From JAGXFP01 sp046484585 (lineage in GTDB: Bacteria; Desulfobacterota; Desulfobulbia; Desulfobulbales; JAGXFP01), in the NCBI GenBank assembly GCA_046484585.1, contig JAWOIQ010000079.1:1-26410 (forward strand): a stretch of 26,410 nt of DNA. Reading direction: 5' to 3'. Below, one piece after another: positions 1-7,198 of the stretch (the stretch's first letter is position 1; each line of letters opens with the position of its first letter). The notes beneath the pieces were generated by a model. It was not told the origin of the DNA, ran no database searches, and saw only the letters and a list, made by a program, of their open reading frames with translations. Both the position numbers and the translations under genes were made by a program.

Positions 1-380
1 ACTATTTTAACAAGATCGTGAACGCCGGTTTTGACGAAACCATTGACCGGGTGACCGGAGAGCTGAAGAAAGAGGGCTTCGGCATCCTGTCCGATATCGA
101 TGTCAAGGGCGCCCTGAAAAAGAAGCTTGATGTGGACTTCAGGAAGTATCGGATCCTGGGGGCCTGCAACCCGCCTTTTGCCTACAAAGCCCTTCAGGTC
201 GAGGATAAGATCGGCACCATGCTGCCCTGCAATGTCGTGGTCCAGGAACTCGATGACGGCCGGGTCGAAGTGGCGGCCATCAACCCGGTCGCCTCCATGC
301 AGGCGGTTGCCAGCGATGATCTCGGAGGGATTGCCGGGCAGATCCGGGAGATGTTGAAGAGAGTTATCGATAATCTCTGA
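1..380 (+). CDS. DUF302 family protein, 5' end outside the window
   Basis: The protein matches the DUF302 family from memory: an alpha/beta domain with the conserved stretch FRKYRILGACNPPFAYKAL (about residues 41-59 counted from the GTG at 18), followed by a CNVVVQE strand. The biochemical role of DUF302 is not established. The GTG at 18 could be read as a start, but the frame is open to the window edge and the codons before it (YFNKIV) fit the usual DUF302 N-terminus, so I read the gene as beginning a few codons upstream of base 1. It ends at the TGA at 378-380 and converges on the HisHF gene, with 127 bp between them in which I see no clear terminator. Family assignment is good; function is unknown. 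Confidence 0.85.
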   Translation, partial: YFNKIVNAGFDETIDRVTGELKKEGFGILSDIDVKGALKKKLDVDFRKYRILGACNPPFAYKALQVEDKIGTMLPCNVVVQELDDGRVEVAAINPVASMQAVASDDLGGIAGQIREMLKRVIDNL

Positions 381-507
381 GCGGCCGCCGGGAGGATATC
401 GATCTCCGGTTTGATCCCCATACTCTCCGCCGGAAGGGGTCGGGATCGGCTGCTGCCGGTGTAAGCAATGCCTTTGTTTCTGGCAGCTAGTTGCCCCCTG
501 GTCGTCT

Positions 508-2097
508 TCAGCGGGTTTCGATGTCGGATTCCCTCAAGTGCTCCTTGACCGCTTCGATCGGCACCTCCCGGCGGTGGAAGATGCCGGCGGCCAGGGCCGC
601 TTCCACCCCGGTCTTTTTGAAAACCTCCGAGAAATGCTCGACCCGGCCCGCCCCGCTTGAGGCGATGACCGGAATGGTCACGTTTTCCTTGACCATCATG
701 GTCAGTTCCAGATCGAAACCCAGGCCGGTGCCGTCCCGGTCCATGCAGTTCAGGAGAACCTCTCCGGCCCCCAGTTCCTGGCAGGTTCTGACCAGCTGGA
801 CCACGTCGAGATCGCGCCCCTCCCGGCCGCCCTTGACGGTGCACTGGTACCAGCAGTACTCCTCGCCGTTCGGACCCGGCGCCGCGGTTTTGATCGTGTA
901 ATGCTCGGTCTCTTCCGGGGAGTTGACGTAGATCCGGCGGGGATCGACCGAGACCACCACCGCCTGGTTGCCGTAGACCCGGGAGATCTGCTCCAGGGAG
1001 CTCATTCCGGTTTTTTTGCCGGTTTTCAGGTACTCTTCGACGGTGTGGACGGCGTCGCTGCCGATCGAGATCTTGTCGGCCCCGGAGCGGAAATACTCGG
1101 AGGCCACATCCAGGGACGAATAAAATACCCCGTCGGAACCGGTATAGTTTCTGATCCCGCCGCCGATGGTCAGGGGTACGAAAACGTTCTCCGAGGTGCG
1201 GCGCAGGACCTCGATCATCGGCTGGTCCCTTAACGGGAAGTCCCGGAAGCCGGTGATGTTCAGAAAGGTGATCTCGTCGGCGCCTTCCTCATAGTATCGG
1301 CGGGCCAGTTCGACCGGTTTGCCGAGGTTTCGGACCTCGCCCTTTTCCCGGACATCGTACTGGTCGCCCTTGGTCACCACCAGATCGCCGGCGTCGTTGG
1401 CGCGGACGTCGAGGCAGGCGATGATCCTTTTGGCCAGCCGGGTTTTCGTCTTCCCCTCCCGCGCTGCGCCAGCCGATTTAACCGCCAGATCCCTGGCGCC
1501 AAGGAAGTTCTTGAAAATATTCAGGCCGGCCAGGCCGCTTTTTTCCGGATGGAACTGGCAGGCGATGACATTGCCTTTCTGGACACTGCTGATGAATTCC
1601 TCGCCGTAATCGGTGGTGCTTAGCAGCCAGTCGCGGTTTTCGGGAGTGGCAACGGCCCGGTAGGAGTGGACGAAGTAGAACTTTTCGTCGCGGTAGTTTT
1701 CGAAAAGGGGCGAGTCCTTGCGGATATTGATTCCGTTCCAGCCGATCTGCGGCACCGAGCCGCGGCTGTCGTCAAACCTGCCGACCATGCCGGGGATCAG
1801 GCCGAGGCCCGGCACGCCGGGTGATTCCTCGCTGCCTTCGAAAAGGGTCTGCAAGCCCAGACAGATGCCCATGAACGGCCGGTCACTCCTGAGGTATTCG
1901 CGCAGGGGCTCAATGTAGTCGAGCTCGTTCAGGCGCCGGATCGCGGTGATGAAATTGCCGACCCCGGGAAAAATCAGTTTGTCGGCCCGGAGGATATCTT
2001 CTGGGGAGGCAACGTCTTTTACCTCGAAGCCCAGTTCCTTGATGGCGTTTCTGACGCTGCGGACGTTGCCGGCGCCATAATCAAGCAGGGTGATCAT
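508..2097 (-). CDS. hisHF: Bifunctional imidazole glycerol phosphate synthase, HisH-HisF fusion (eukaryote-like)
   Basis: A 529-residue single chain that makes imidazole glycerol phosphate and AICAR from PRFAR and glutamine, step five of histidine synthesis. Residues 1-200 are a class I glutamine amidotransferase: GICLG carries nucleophile Cys79, and CQFHPEKSG carries His183 and Glu185. Residues 222-529 are the HisF (beta/alpha)8 cyclase, with catalytic Asp230 in IIACLDVRAND and Asp453 in NCMDRDG. Bacterial HisH and HisF are normally separate chains of about 200 and 255 residues. Here the cyclase is longer and has segments I remember from yeast HIS7 and plant HISN4: YFRSGADKISIGSDAV, SVDPRRIYVNS, GPNGEEYCWYQCTVKGGRE and SSGAG.EHF. 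The joint at about 200-221 is a short charged linker. No other his gene is nearby. Enzyme identity is near certain; the eukaryote-like affinity is from memory of those sequences. Confidence 0.97.
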   Translation of the reverse strand: MITLLDYGAGNVRSVRNAIKELGFEVKDVASPEDILRADKLIFPGVGNFITAIRRLNELDYIEPLREYLRSDRPFMGICLGLQTLFEGSEESPGVPGLGLIPGMVGRFDDSRGSVPQIGWNGINIRKDSPLFENYRDEKFYFVHSYRAVATPENRDWLLSTTDYGEEFISSVQKGNVIACQFHPEKSGLAGLNIFKNFLGARDLAVKSAGAAREGKTKTRLAKRIIACLDVRANDAGDLVVTKGDQYDVREKGEVRNLGKPVELARRYYEEGADEITFLNITGFRDFPLRDQPMIEVLRRTSENVFVPLTIGGGIRNYTGSDGVFYSSLDVASEYFRSGADKISIGSDAVHTVEEYLKTGKKTGMSSLEQISRVYGNQAVVVSVDPRRIYVNSPEETEHYTIKTAAPGPNGEEYCWYQCTVKGGREGRDLDVVQLVRTCQELGAGEVLLNCMDRDGTGLGFDLELTMMVKENVTIPVIASSGAGRVEHFSEVFKKTGVEAALAAGIFHRREVPIEAVKEHLRESDIETR

Positions 2098-2511
2098 CGT
2101 TGTTTCCTTGAAAAAATACCTGAATCCGTGAGCGTTCGAGAACGGTGCAGATGCAAGGCGACAACAAGGTTGATTATACTTTGGTATATCAACGAGTTGT
2201 CAACACAGCAGATGCGCCGTTATCGGACGCCCCGTAGGGAGGCGGGTGAATAGTTATTCCCGTCGCGAATTAAATTTTTTTTTACGTAATTACAGCCACC
2301 TAATCTAATGAACCGGTCAAGCCGTCACGGATTCAGGAAATAAGCTGAAAAATGAAATAGCCGGCCTGTTCCCGGAGCGGGCGGTGTCCGGCAAACTGTT
2401 CGCGATGGCCGGCTGAATTGCAAGTCCGACATAGTAATTGAGTGAGTTGATAAAATCAAGACGGCAAGAGGAGCGGGCGGGGAATATCTCTCACCTTTAT
2501 CGGGATTCAGG
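2098..2511. other. Intergenic region with a 219-bp repeat
   Basis: 414 bp between the start of hisHF and the end of the RegA-type gene. It holds repeat family 1 copy A (2119-2337). The remaining 2338-2511 has no open frame that I recognise. The hisHF promoter should lie here on the minus strand, but I cannot point to convincing -35/-10 boxes. Confidence 0.6.
2119..2337 (+). repeat. Dispersed repeat family 1, copy A (219 bp, MITE-like)
   Basis: Bounded by perfect 13-bp terminal inverted repeats, CCTGAATCCGTGA at 2119-2131 and TCACGGATTCAGG at 2325-2337. The flanks are AAATA on both sides (2114-2118 and 2338-2342), which looks like a 5-bp target duplication. Inside are a near-palindrome around TTGATTATAC/GTATATCAA and arms AACGGTGC/GCGCCGTT. 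There is no coding capacity. Copies B (4488-4706) and C (9037-9255) have exactly the same length. Confidence 0.9.
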
Positions 2512-3075
2512 CTACTGAAAGGGCGGGAACTTCATGAGTTTGCGCTGCAGGGTGCGGCGGTGGATGTTCAACCGCTTGGCCGCGGCCGAGATGTTGCCCC
2601 GGCAATCGTTTAAGACCCGGTTGATATGTTCCCATTCGACCCGGGCCAGGGAGGGGGTTTCGATCTTTTCCCCGGGCCGGGGGGCGCTCTCCGCCCTTTC
2701 CCGCTCTTTCGCGAAGGCGGCGAGGATCTCCTCGGCATCGGCCGGTTTGGCCAGATAATTAAGGGCGCCCAGCCTGATCGCCTCGGTGGCGGTGGCGATG
2801 CTGCCGTAGCCGGTGAGGACTACGATCTTCATTTCCGGATTAAGTTCGAGGGCCGCTTTGACCAGTTCCAGGCCGGAACGGCCCGGCATTCGCAGATCGA
2901 AAATACCCCTGACCGGCCGGTGTTCCCTGATAACCTCGATCGCCTCATCGTAGCCGCCCGCCTGATGGATCTCGTATCCCCTTCGGGTCAGAGCGCGGCC
3001 GAGGCGCGCCCGGAAATATTCTTCGTCGTCGACGATAAGAATGGTTTCTGCTGTGTTTAAAGCGGTTTCCGTCAC
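2512..3075 (-). CDS. regA: RegA/PrrA/ActR-type response regulator
   Basis: 187 residues. The receiver domain (about 10-125) has the acidic pair DD at 16-17, phospho-acceptor Asp60 in FDLRMPG, the switch Thr in VLTGYGSIATA and Lys110 in LAKPAD. The C-terminal Fis-type helix-turn-helix spans about 155-183 (GNISAAAKRLNIHRRTLQRKL). This short layout without an AAA+ domain, and the phrase GYGSIATATEAIRLGA.NYLAKP, are typical of the RegA/PrrA/ActR redox regulators. The gene follows the kinase with a 4-bp ATGA overlap, so the two are co-transcribed and probably translationally coupled. In proteobacteria this pair controls respiration, carbon and nitrogen fixation or hydrogenase genes in response to redox state; which targets apply here cannot be read from the window. 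Confidence 0.93.
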   Translation of the reverse strand: MTETALNTAETILIVDDEEYFRARLGRALTRRGYEIHQAGGYDEAIEVIREHRPVRGIFDLRMPGRSGLELVKAALELNPEMKIVVLTGYGSIATATEAIRLGALNYLAKPADAEEILAAFAKERERAESAPRPGEKIETPSLARVEWEHINRVLNDCRGNISAAAKRLNIHRRTLQRKLMKFPPFQ

Positions 3076-4394
3076 GGCGCAATCCTCGCGAGTTTCACCC
3101 GGAAGGTGACTTCCGTTCCCCGGCCGGGGGCGGATTCGATCAGCAGATCGCCGCCGAAGCGCTCGGCCAGGGTCCTGGCCAGAAACAGGCCGAGGCCGAG
3201 GCCCTTGCCCGGTTCCTTGGTGGTGAAAAAAGGTTCGGCGGCCCGGGCCGTCTCCTCCGAACTCATCCCCGGCCCTTCGTCGGCAACGGTAACGGCAAGA
3301 TATTCCCGGTCCGAAAAAAGCCGGCCATGGATATTTCCCTCCGGACAGGCGTCAAGGGCGTTTTTCAGCAGCCCCTTGACGGCGCGCAGCCAGGATTGAA
3401 GCGGGATCAGGATCGGGCCGGTTCCCGGATCAAGCTCGAAGGATATCTCCCTGCCTGTTTCATTCTTGAATTCCCTGACGACTTTGTCAAGAAAATCGGC
3501 CGGGGTGACTGTGACAAAAGATTCGCCCAGGTGTTCGCCGGCATCCGCTGCCAACTGCCGGAGGATATCGCGGCATTTCTTTACCTCTTTTCCGATCAGG
3601 GCGGCATCTTCTCGGAGTTCCGGGTCTTTTCCCGCCTCATCAAGATGATGGGTCATCTCGCCGGCGGCGATGGCGATGGTTGACAACGGGGTCGAAAATT
3701 CATGGGCGGCCCCGGCCGCGAGGGTGGCCAGGGCTGCCATTTTTTCGCTGCGCTGCCGCTCCTTTTCAAGACTGGCCAAGGTCTGCTGATGACCTTCAAT
3801 GGCCTTGCCGATCCGGCTGACGAAGAAAACGATGAACATTGCGGTGAGGGTAAAGGCCGCCCACATTCCCTGGAGATGCAGGCCCATGCCGCTCTCGTCG
3901 AGACAGGGCGATGCGGCGGAGGCGGCAACCAGCCCCTGGCTGAAATCGGGGGCGGGGGGCAGAAGGAAAAGCAGGGCATAGCAGATTATGGCCAGCAGAT
4001 TTAGACCCCAGACCCATCTCTGTCCCATGAGGATGGCGCCCAGGGCGACGTGGACCAGATAGATGAAGGTGAATGGATTCATCGGCCCGCCGCTGAAGTA
4101 GATCAGCACGGTGAGCTGGACTATGTCCCAGGCCATGATCAGCCCGAATATCAATGGCTTGATCGCGGCCTGTTTGTTTTTAAGATGATGGAAGTAGAAA
4201 TTGCTGCAGATCTGAAAGAAAATCACGGCCAGCAGGATCGGGACCGGAATGTCGATATCAAAGACCAGACCTACGGCGAGGATGATCAGGAGCTGGCAGA
4301 TTACGGCGCCCCAGCGCAGTTTCAGAAGCCAGGAGAAGGCTATCCGGGAAGTCGTTGAATCGCGGGTAGGGGAGGTTGTGAAGGTTTCGGTCAT
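3072..4394 (-). CDS. regB: RegB/PrrB-type redox sensor histidine kinase
   Basis: 440 residues. About six hydrophobic segments lie in residues 28-195, then HisKA and HATPase_c domains. The H-box is AAGAAHEFSTPLSTI with His231. The N-box is at NALDA (Asn346), and the G-boxes are DEGPGM (372-377) and GKGLGLGLFL. Two RegB hallmarks are present: the quinone-site motif GGPMNPF (102-108), and a Cys in the dimerisation helix (Cys274, KKCRDIL), 43 residues after the phospho-His, which corresponds to the redox-active Cys265 of Rhodobacter RegB. These parallels are from memory. The kinase should autophosphorylate when the quinone pool is oxidation-state permissive and pass phosphate to the overlapping RegA-type partner. 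The ATG start at 4394 is acceptable; 4395-4487 upstream is free for a promoter. Confidence 0.94.
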   Translation of the reverse strand: MTETFTTSPTRDSTTSRIAFSWLLKLRWGAVICQLLIILAVGLVFDIDIPVPILLAVIFFQICSNFYFHHLKNKQAAIKPLIFGLIMAWDIVQLTVLIYFSGGPMNPFTFIYLVHVALGAILMGQRWVWGLNLLAIICYALLFLLPPAPDFSQGLVAASAASPCLDESGMGLHLQGMWAAFTLTAMFIVFFVSRIGKAIEGHQQTLASLEKERQRSEKMAALATLAAGAAHEFSTPLSTIAIAAGEMTHHLDEAGKDPELREDAALIGKEVKKCRDILRQLAADAGEHLGESFVTVTPADFLDKVVREFKNETGREISFELDPGTGPILIPLQSWLRAVKGLLKNALDACPEGNIHGRLFSDREYLAVTVADEGPGMSSEETARAAEPFFTTKEPGKGLGLGLFLARTLAERFGGDLLIESAPGRGTEVTFRVKLARIAP

Positions 4395-4487
4395 TTATAG
4401 GGTGGTCGCGATTTGATTGGGGTAAGTTGTTTGGATCGATTATCAAAGGAGAATACAGAATTCAGGAGTCAGAAGCCAGGAGAAAAG

Positions 4488-4706
4488 CCTGAATCCGTGA
4501 CGGCTGCGTGGGGAATTTTACTTTATCAGTTTGTAATTGCATCAAATAATCGTTTTCACCGAATCGCCATGATTCACCCCGCCGCCCTGCGGGGCGCCCG
4601 ATAACGGCGCATCTGCCGTGTTGGCAACTCGTTGATATACCATTAGTATTATCGACATCGTTGCCGCCTTGCATCTGCACCGTTCTCGAACGCTCACGGA
4701 TTCAGG
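4488..4706 (-). repeat. Dispersed repeat family 1, copy B (219 bp)
   Basis: Opposite orientation to copy A. Terminal inverted repeats are CCTGAATCCGTGA at 4488-4500 and TCACGGATTCAGG at 4694-4706. Flanks are AAAAG on the left and AAAAC on the right, a near match that might be a decayed 5-bp duplication. It retains the GATGCAAGGC block and the GTTGATATACCA palindrome on the minus strand. Confidence 0.9.
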
Positions 4707-4718
4707 AAAACTTTAAAC

Positions 4719-4750
4719 CTGAATCCGTGACGGCTTCGTGGGGTGAAGTC
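4719..4750 (-). repeat. Truncated end of repeat family 1
   Basis: CCTGAATCCGTGACGGCTTCGTGGGG-like sequence begins 12 bp after copy B ends and in the same orientation, but similarity stops after about 30 bp. It looks like a second element of which only one end survives. Confidence 0.7.
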
Positions 4751-4767
4751 GGAAAGTCGAGCTGCAA

Positions 4768-4815
4768 GACAATACCCCTTTACCTCGTCAATCGCAGAGA
4801 TAAAGGGGCATTGTC
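4768..4815. terminator. Long hairpin downstream of nosL, possible terminator
   Basis: GACAATACCCCTTTA (4768-4782) pairs with TAAAGGGGCATTGTC (4801-4815): a 15-bp stem with one mismatch and an 18-nt loop. It lies about 80 bp past the nosL stop on the minus strand. There is no clear U-run in either direction, so termination is only a guess; it may instead be a structured repeat or processing signal. Confidence 0.4.
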
Positions 4816-4831
4816 GGCTGTTTATGGCGGA

Positions 4832-4875
4832 TAAAGCTGAGTTGAGCAGCTTGTCTGCTCGTACGAAATTTATGT
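4832..4875 (-). repeat. 45-bp dispersed repeat family 4, copy 1
   Basis: Reverse complement of the sequence at 21561-21604 and 23549-23594: core AGCAGACAAGCTGC followed by YCAACTCAGCTTTA. The core folds as TTGAGCAG-5 nt-CTGCTCAA in copy 2. This copy lies just downstream of the nosL stop. Confidence 0.8.
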
Positions 4876-4893
4876 CCTGTGGCTATAAAAAAA

Positions 4894-5451
4894 CTACATC
4901 TTTCCCGGCATCCTGCCCTTCATTTTCATGCCGCCCATTCCCAGTTTCTTGATGTCGGCCATGGAGATCTCGGAGAAAAGTTTGATCTGGCCGTCGTTGC
5001 TCTTCCGGAAATCTTCGGCGCTTTCACGGTCCTCGAAGGGGATCAGTTCCCGGCCCATCGGTCCCATGATCTTGCTGCCGACCACATAGGTCGCCATTCT
5101 GCCGTCCAGCCAGCTGCCGGTGGTGAATTCCCTGACCCAGATCCCGGCGATGTCGTCTCTGGAATGGTCGGCGTCGTATTCCGCCATATTATGGATAAAT
5201 TTGAACATGTCCTTGCCGCCGTCAAAGGGGACCATCTCGCCGTCGGTGAAGATGATCTGGGTCTGCCATTCCACGAATTTTGCGGGGTACATGCCGCAGA
5301 CCCCGCAGGACATCTCCTCGGTGATCGTCATCGGGCCGGGTTGATCGGCTGAGCTTGATACCGGGCTGAGCGCCAAGACCATGATGATCAGGGTAAGGGC
5401 CAGCAGTTTTTTTGAGAGAGCCGGTTTTGCAAGATCCCTGAGATGTTTCAT
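4894..5451 (-). CDS. nosL: NosL family protein (periplasmic copper-binding)
   Basis: 185 residues from the ATG at 5451, which is preceded by a good AAGGAGA ribosome site; the open frame extends further upstream to 5583 but that part runs through a hairpin and looks non-coding. An N-terminal signal segment (about 13-34) lacks a lipobox Cys, so the product is probably exported and either soluble or membrane-anchored. The mature part has the NosL signature MSCGVCGMYPAKF (47-59), then FDGGKDMFKF and a C-terminal Met-rich tail GMGGMKMKGRMPGKM. In denitrifiers NosL delivers Cu(I) to nitrous oxide reductase. No nosZ or other nos gene is in the window, so here a general copper or metal-handling role is possible. 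It lies 234 bp behind the sigma54-type regulator on the same strand. Confidence 0.88.
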   Translation of the reverse strand: MKHLRDLAKPALSKKLLALTLIIMVLALSPVSSSADQPGPMTITEEMSCGVCGMYPAKFVEWQTQIIFTDGEMVPFDGGKDMFKFIHNMAEYDADHSRDDIAGIWVREFTTGSWLDGRMATYVVGSKIMGPMGRELIPFEDRESAEDFRKSNDGQIKLFSEISMADIKKLGMGGMKMKGRMPGKM

Positions 5452-5544
5452 TTGAGTTCTCCTTGATAATTGATTGTTCCGGTTGTGGCAGGGTTCCGGT
5501 AAGAAATGGAGGCTAGCGGTGATCCGTCGGGTTAAGATGCCGAT

Positions 5545-5581
5545 GCCGCCTCTCCCGGAGGGGTCAGCCGGGAGAGGCGGC
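5545..5581. terminator. Perfect 14-bp stem-loop between regulator and nosL
   Basis: GCCGCCTCTCCCGG (5545-5558) and CCGGGAGAGGCGGC (5568-5581) form a GC-rich perfect stem with a 9-nt loop. On the minus strand it follows the regulator gene by about 105 bp and precedes nosL by about 94 bp. There is no U-tract after it, so it may be an attenuating or mRNA-protecting hairpin rather than a classical intrinsic terminator. Confidence 0.5.
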
Positions 5582-5685
5582 AAACAACAAATCCATTGCA
5601 GGAAAGCATGAATACCACAAATGGTGATTTACTTATAGCATGACAATCTTATTTCCGGAATGTGGCAAATTGTCGCATTACCGGA

Positions 5686-7023
5686 TCAAAGTTTCAGGCC
5701 GTGGAGTTTCATCTTCTCCCAGAGGTTTTTGCGGCTGATTCCCAGTAAATCGGCGGCCTCGGTCTTGTTGCCGCCGCTTCGGCCGAGGGCCTTCCGGATG
5801 CAGTTTTTTTCGGCCCTGGCCACCGCTTCGGCCAGGGTGCAGGCCTGGTCGTCAACCGATCCGGACCCGTTGCCGGTAAGATCGCAGGGCAGTTCAAGCA
5901 CATCGATGACCGGCGAGCGGGTCAGCACCGAGGCGCGTTCGATAATGTTGCGCAGTTCCCTGATATTGCCCGGAAAATTATAGTTTAGCAGGCAGTTCAG
6001 CGCCCCGTCGGAGAGGGTGAGCTCCATGCCGCGCATCCGGCTGAATTCCTCAAGGAAATGGCCGCATAATTCGGGGATGTCCTCCTTGCGGTCCCGCAGA
6101 GGAGGGATTTTTACCGGAATCACCTGGAGCCGGTAGAAGAGATCTCCCCGGAAATTCCCGTTACCGACCTCCTCGACCAGGTCCTTGGCGGTGGCGCAGA
6201 TTACCCGGACCTTTACCTTAATCGGCCTGGTTCCGCCGAGCCGTTCCACTTCCCTTTCCTGCAGGACCCGCAGGAGCTTGACCTGCATCTGCTGGGGAAG
6301 ATCGCCGATTTCATCGAGCAGAATGGTGCCCTCGTCCGCCATTTCGAAACGGCCCGGTTTCCTGGCCGTGGCCCCGGTAAAAGAGCCTTTCTCGTGGCCG
6401 AAAAGTTCCGACTCGATAAGGTTGTCGGGAATGGCCCCGCAATTGACTTTAATGTATGGGCCCTGGGCCTGATTGCTCCGGTAATGGATGGCGGCGCCGG
6501 CCAGCTCCTTGCCGGTCCCGGATTCGCCGGTGATCAGCACCGTCGAGTCGGTGGCCGCCACCCTGGTCAAAAGATCCTGGAGCTCGGACATCACCGGGCT
6601 GGAGCCGATCATTTTGGCCGGCCGAGAGCCTTCCTCCAGGGACCGGCACCTGGTTCTCATTTTCTGATTGGCCAGGATGCGGTTGACCCGGATGGTCAGG
6701 TCATCCATGTCGAAGGGTTTGAGGATGTAATCGGTCGCCCCTTTTTTCAGGCACTGGGAGGCGTCCTCAACGCTGCCGTAGGCGGTCATCAGGATGGTGT
6801 CCGTTTCCGGGGACAGCAGTCGGATCTGTTCCAGCAGCTTGATGCCGTCCAGTCCCGGCATCCTGATATCGGAGATGATCAGGTGGTAGGGATTGTCCTT
6901 GATCCTGATCAGGGCGTCCCTGCCGTTGTCTTCCTGGTCCACGTTGAAACCGAGGCCGCACAATCGATCATAAAGGGTGACGCGCATGATCTCGTCATCT
7001 TCAACCAGTAGTATTCTTGCCAT
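5686..7023 (-). CDS. NtrC-family sigma54-dependent response regulator
   Basis: 445 residues in three domains. The receiver (1-120) has DD at 9-10, Asp52 in SDIRMPG, Thr80 and Lys102. The AAA+ sigma54-interaction domain (about 138-370) has Walker A GESGTGKE (166-173), the sigma54-contact loop GSFTGA (213-218, a Ser variant of GAFTGA) and Walker B ILLDEIG (234-240). The C-terminal Fis-type HTH has GGNKTEAADLLGISRKNLWEKM. It should activate sigma54 promoters when phosphorylated by the kinase encoded upstream on the same strand (7199-8752). The two genes are separated by 175 bp that contain a 127-bp repeat. I could not find a convincing -24/-12 site upstream of nosL, so its targets are unknown. 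Confidence 0.95.
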   Translation of the reverse strand: MARILLVEDDEIMRVTLYDRLCGLGFNVDQEDNGRDALIRIKDNPYHLIISDIRMPGLDGIKLLEQIRLLSPETDTILMTAYGSVEDASQCLKKGATDYILKPFDMDDLTIRVNRILANQKMRTRCRSLEEGSRPAKMIGSSPVMSELQDLLTRVAATDSTVLITGESGTGKELAGAAIHYRSNQAQGPYIKVNCGAIPDNLIESELFGHEKGSFTGATARKPGRFEMADEGTILLDEIGDLPQQMQVKLLRVLQEREVERLGGTRPIKVKVRVICATAKDLVEEVGNGNFRGDLFYRLQVIPVKIPPLRDRKEDIPELCGHFLEEFSRMRGMELTLSDGALNCLLNYNFPGNIRELRNIIERASVLTRSPVIDVLELPCDLTGNGSGSVDDQACTLAEAVARAEKNCIRKALGRSGGNKTEAADLLGISRKNLWEKMKLHGLKL

Positions 7024-7036
7024 GTTATCAAACCTC

Positions 7037-7163
7037 GATGGCGTCGCAAAAATCGCCAGCTCCGGCGTTGCTGCAAATTATCTCGTCATTGCAGCGTACT
7101 GAAGTACGCTTCATTCCTCGAAATTCGCGCGCCTTGGATCTGACGATTTTTGCTTAGTCATCC
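7037..7163 (-). repeat. Structured repeat family 2, copy 1, between kinase and regulator genes
   Basis: Imperfect terminal inverted repeats: GATGGCGTCGCAAAAATCG on the left and, at the right, a sequence whose complement is GATGACTAAGCAAAAATCG. The centre is the palindrome GCGTACTGAAGTACGC. Other copies are at 10653-10789 and 22773-22917. No coding capacity. Confidence 0.88.
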
Positions 7164-7198
7164 CTATTTCCGACTTTCTGCGAACTTGTCTATCTCGT

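Larger units (their letters stand above)
4395..4893. other. Gene-free region made largely of repeats
   Basis: 499 bp between the regB start and the nosL end. In order it holds a short AGGAGTCAGAAGCCAGGAG-like simple repeat (about 4462-4482), repeat family 1 copy B (4488-4706), a truncated family 1 end (4719-4750), a long hairpin (4768-4815) and a 45-bp family 4 repeat (4832-4875). I see no gene. Only the first ~90 bp is free for the regB promoter. Confidence 0.7.

Noticed and set aside
479..493. TGGCAGCTAGTTGC looks like a sigma54 -24/-12 promoter
   Set aside because: GG and GC are 9 bp apart instead of 10, and it sits between two converging genes.
5452..5583. N-terminal extension of NosL
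   Set aside because: It would encode a perfect hairpin and places 44 residues before a normal signal peptide; ATG 5451 has a strong ribosome site.
5661..5676. TGGCAAATTGTCGC, another sigma54-like site near nosL
   Set aside because: Spacing is one base short, the -12 is poor and it points away from nosL.
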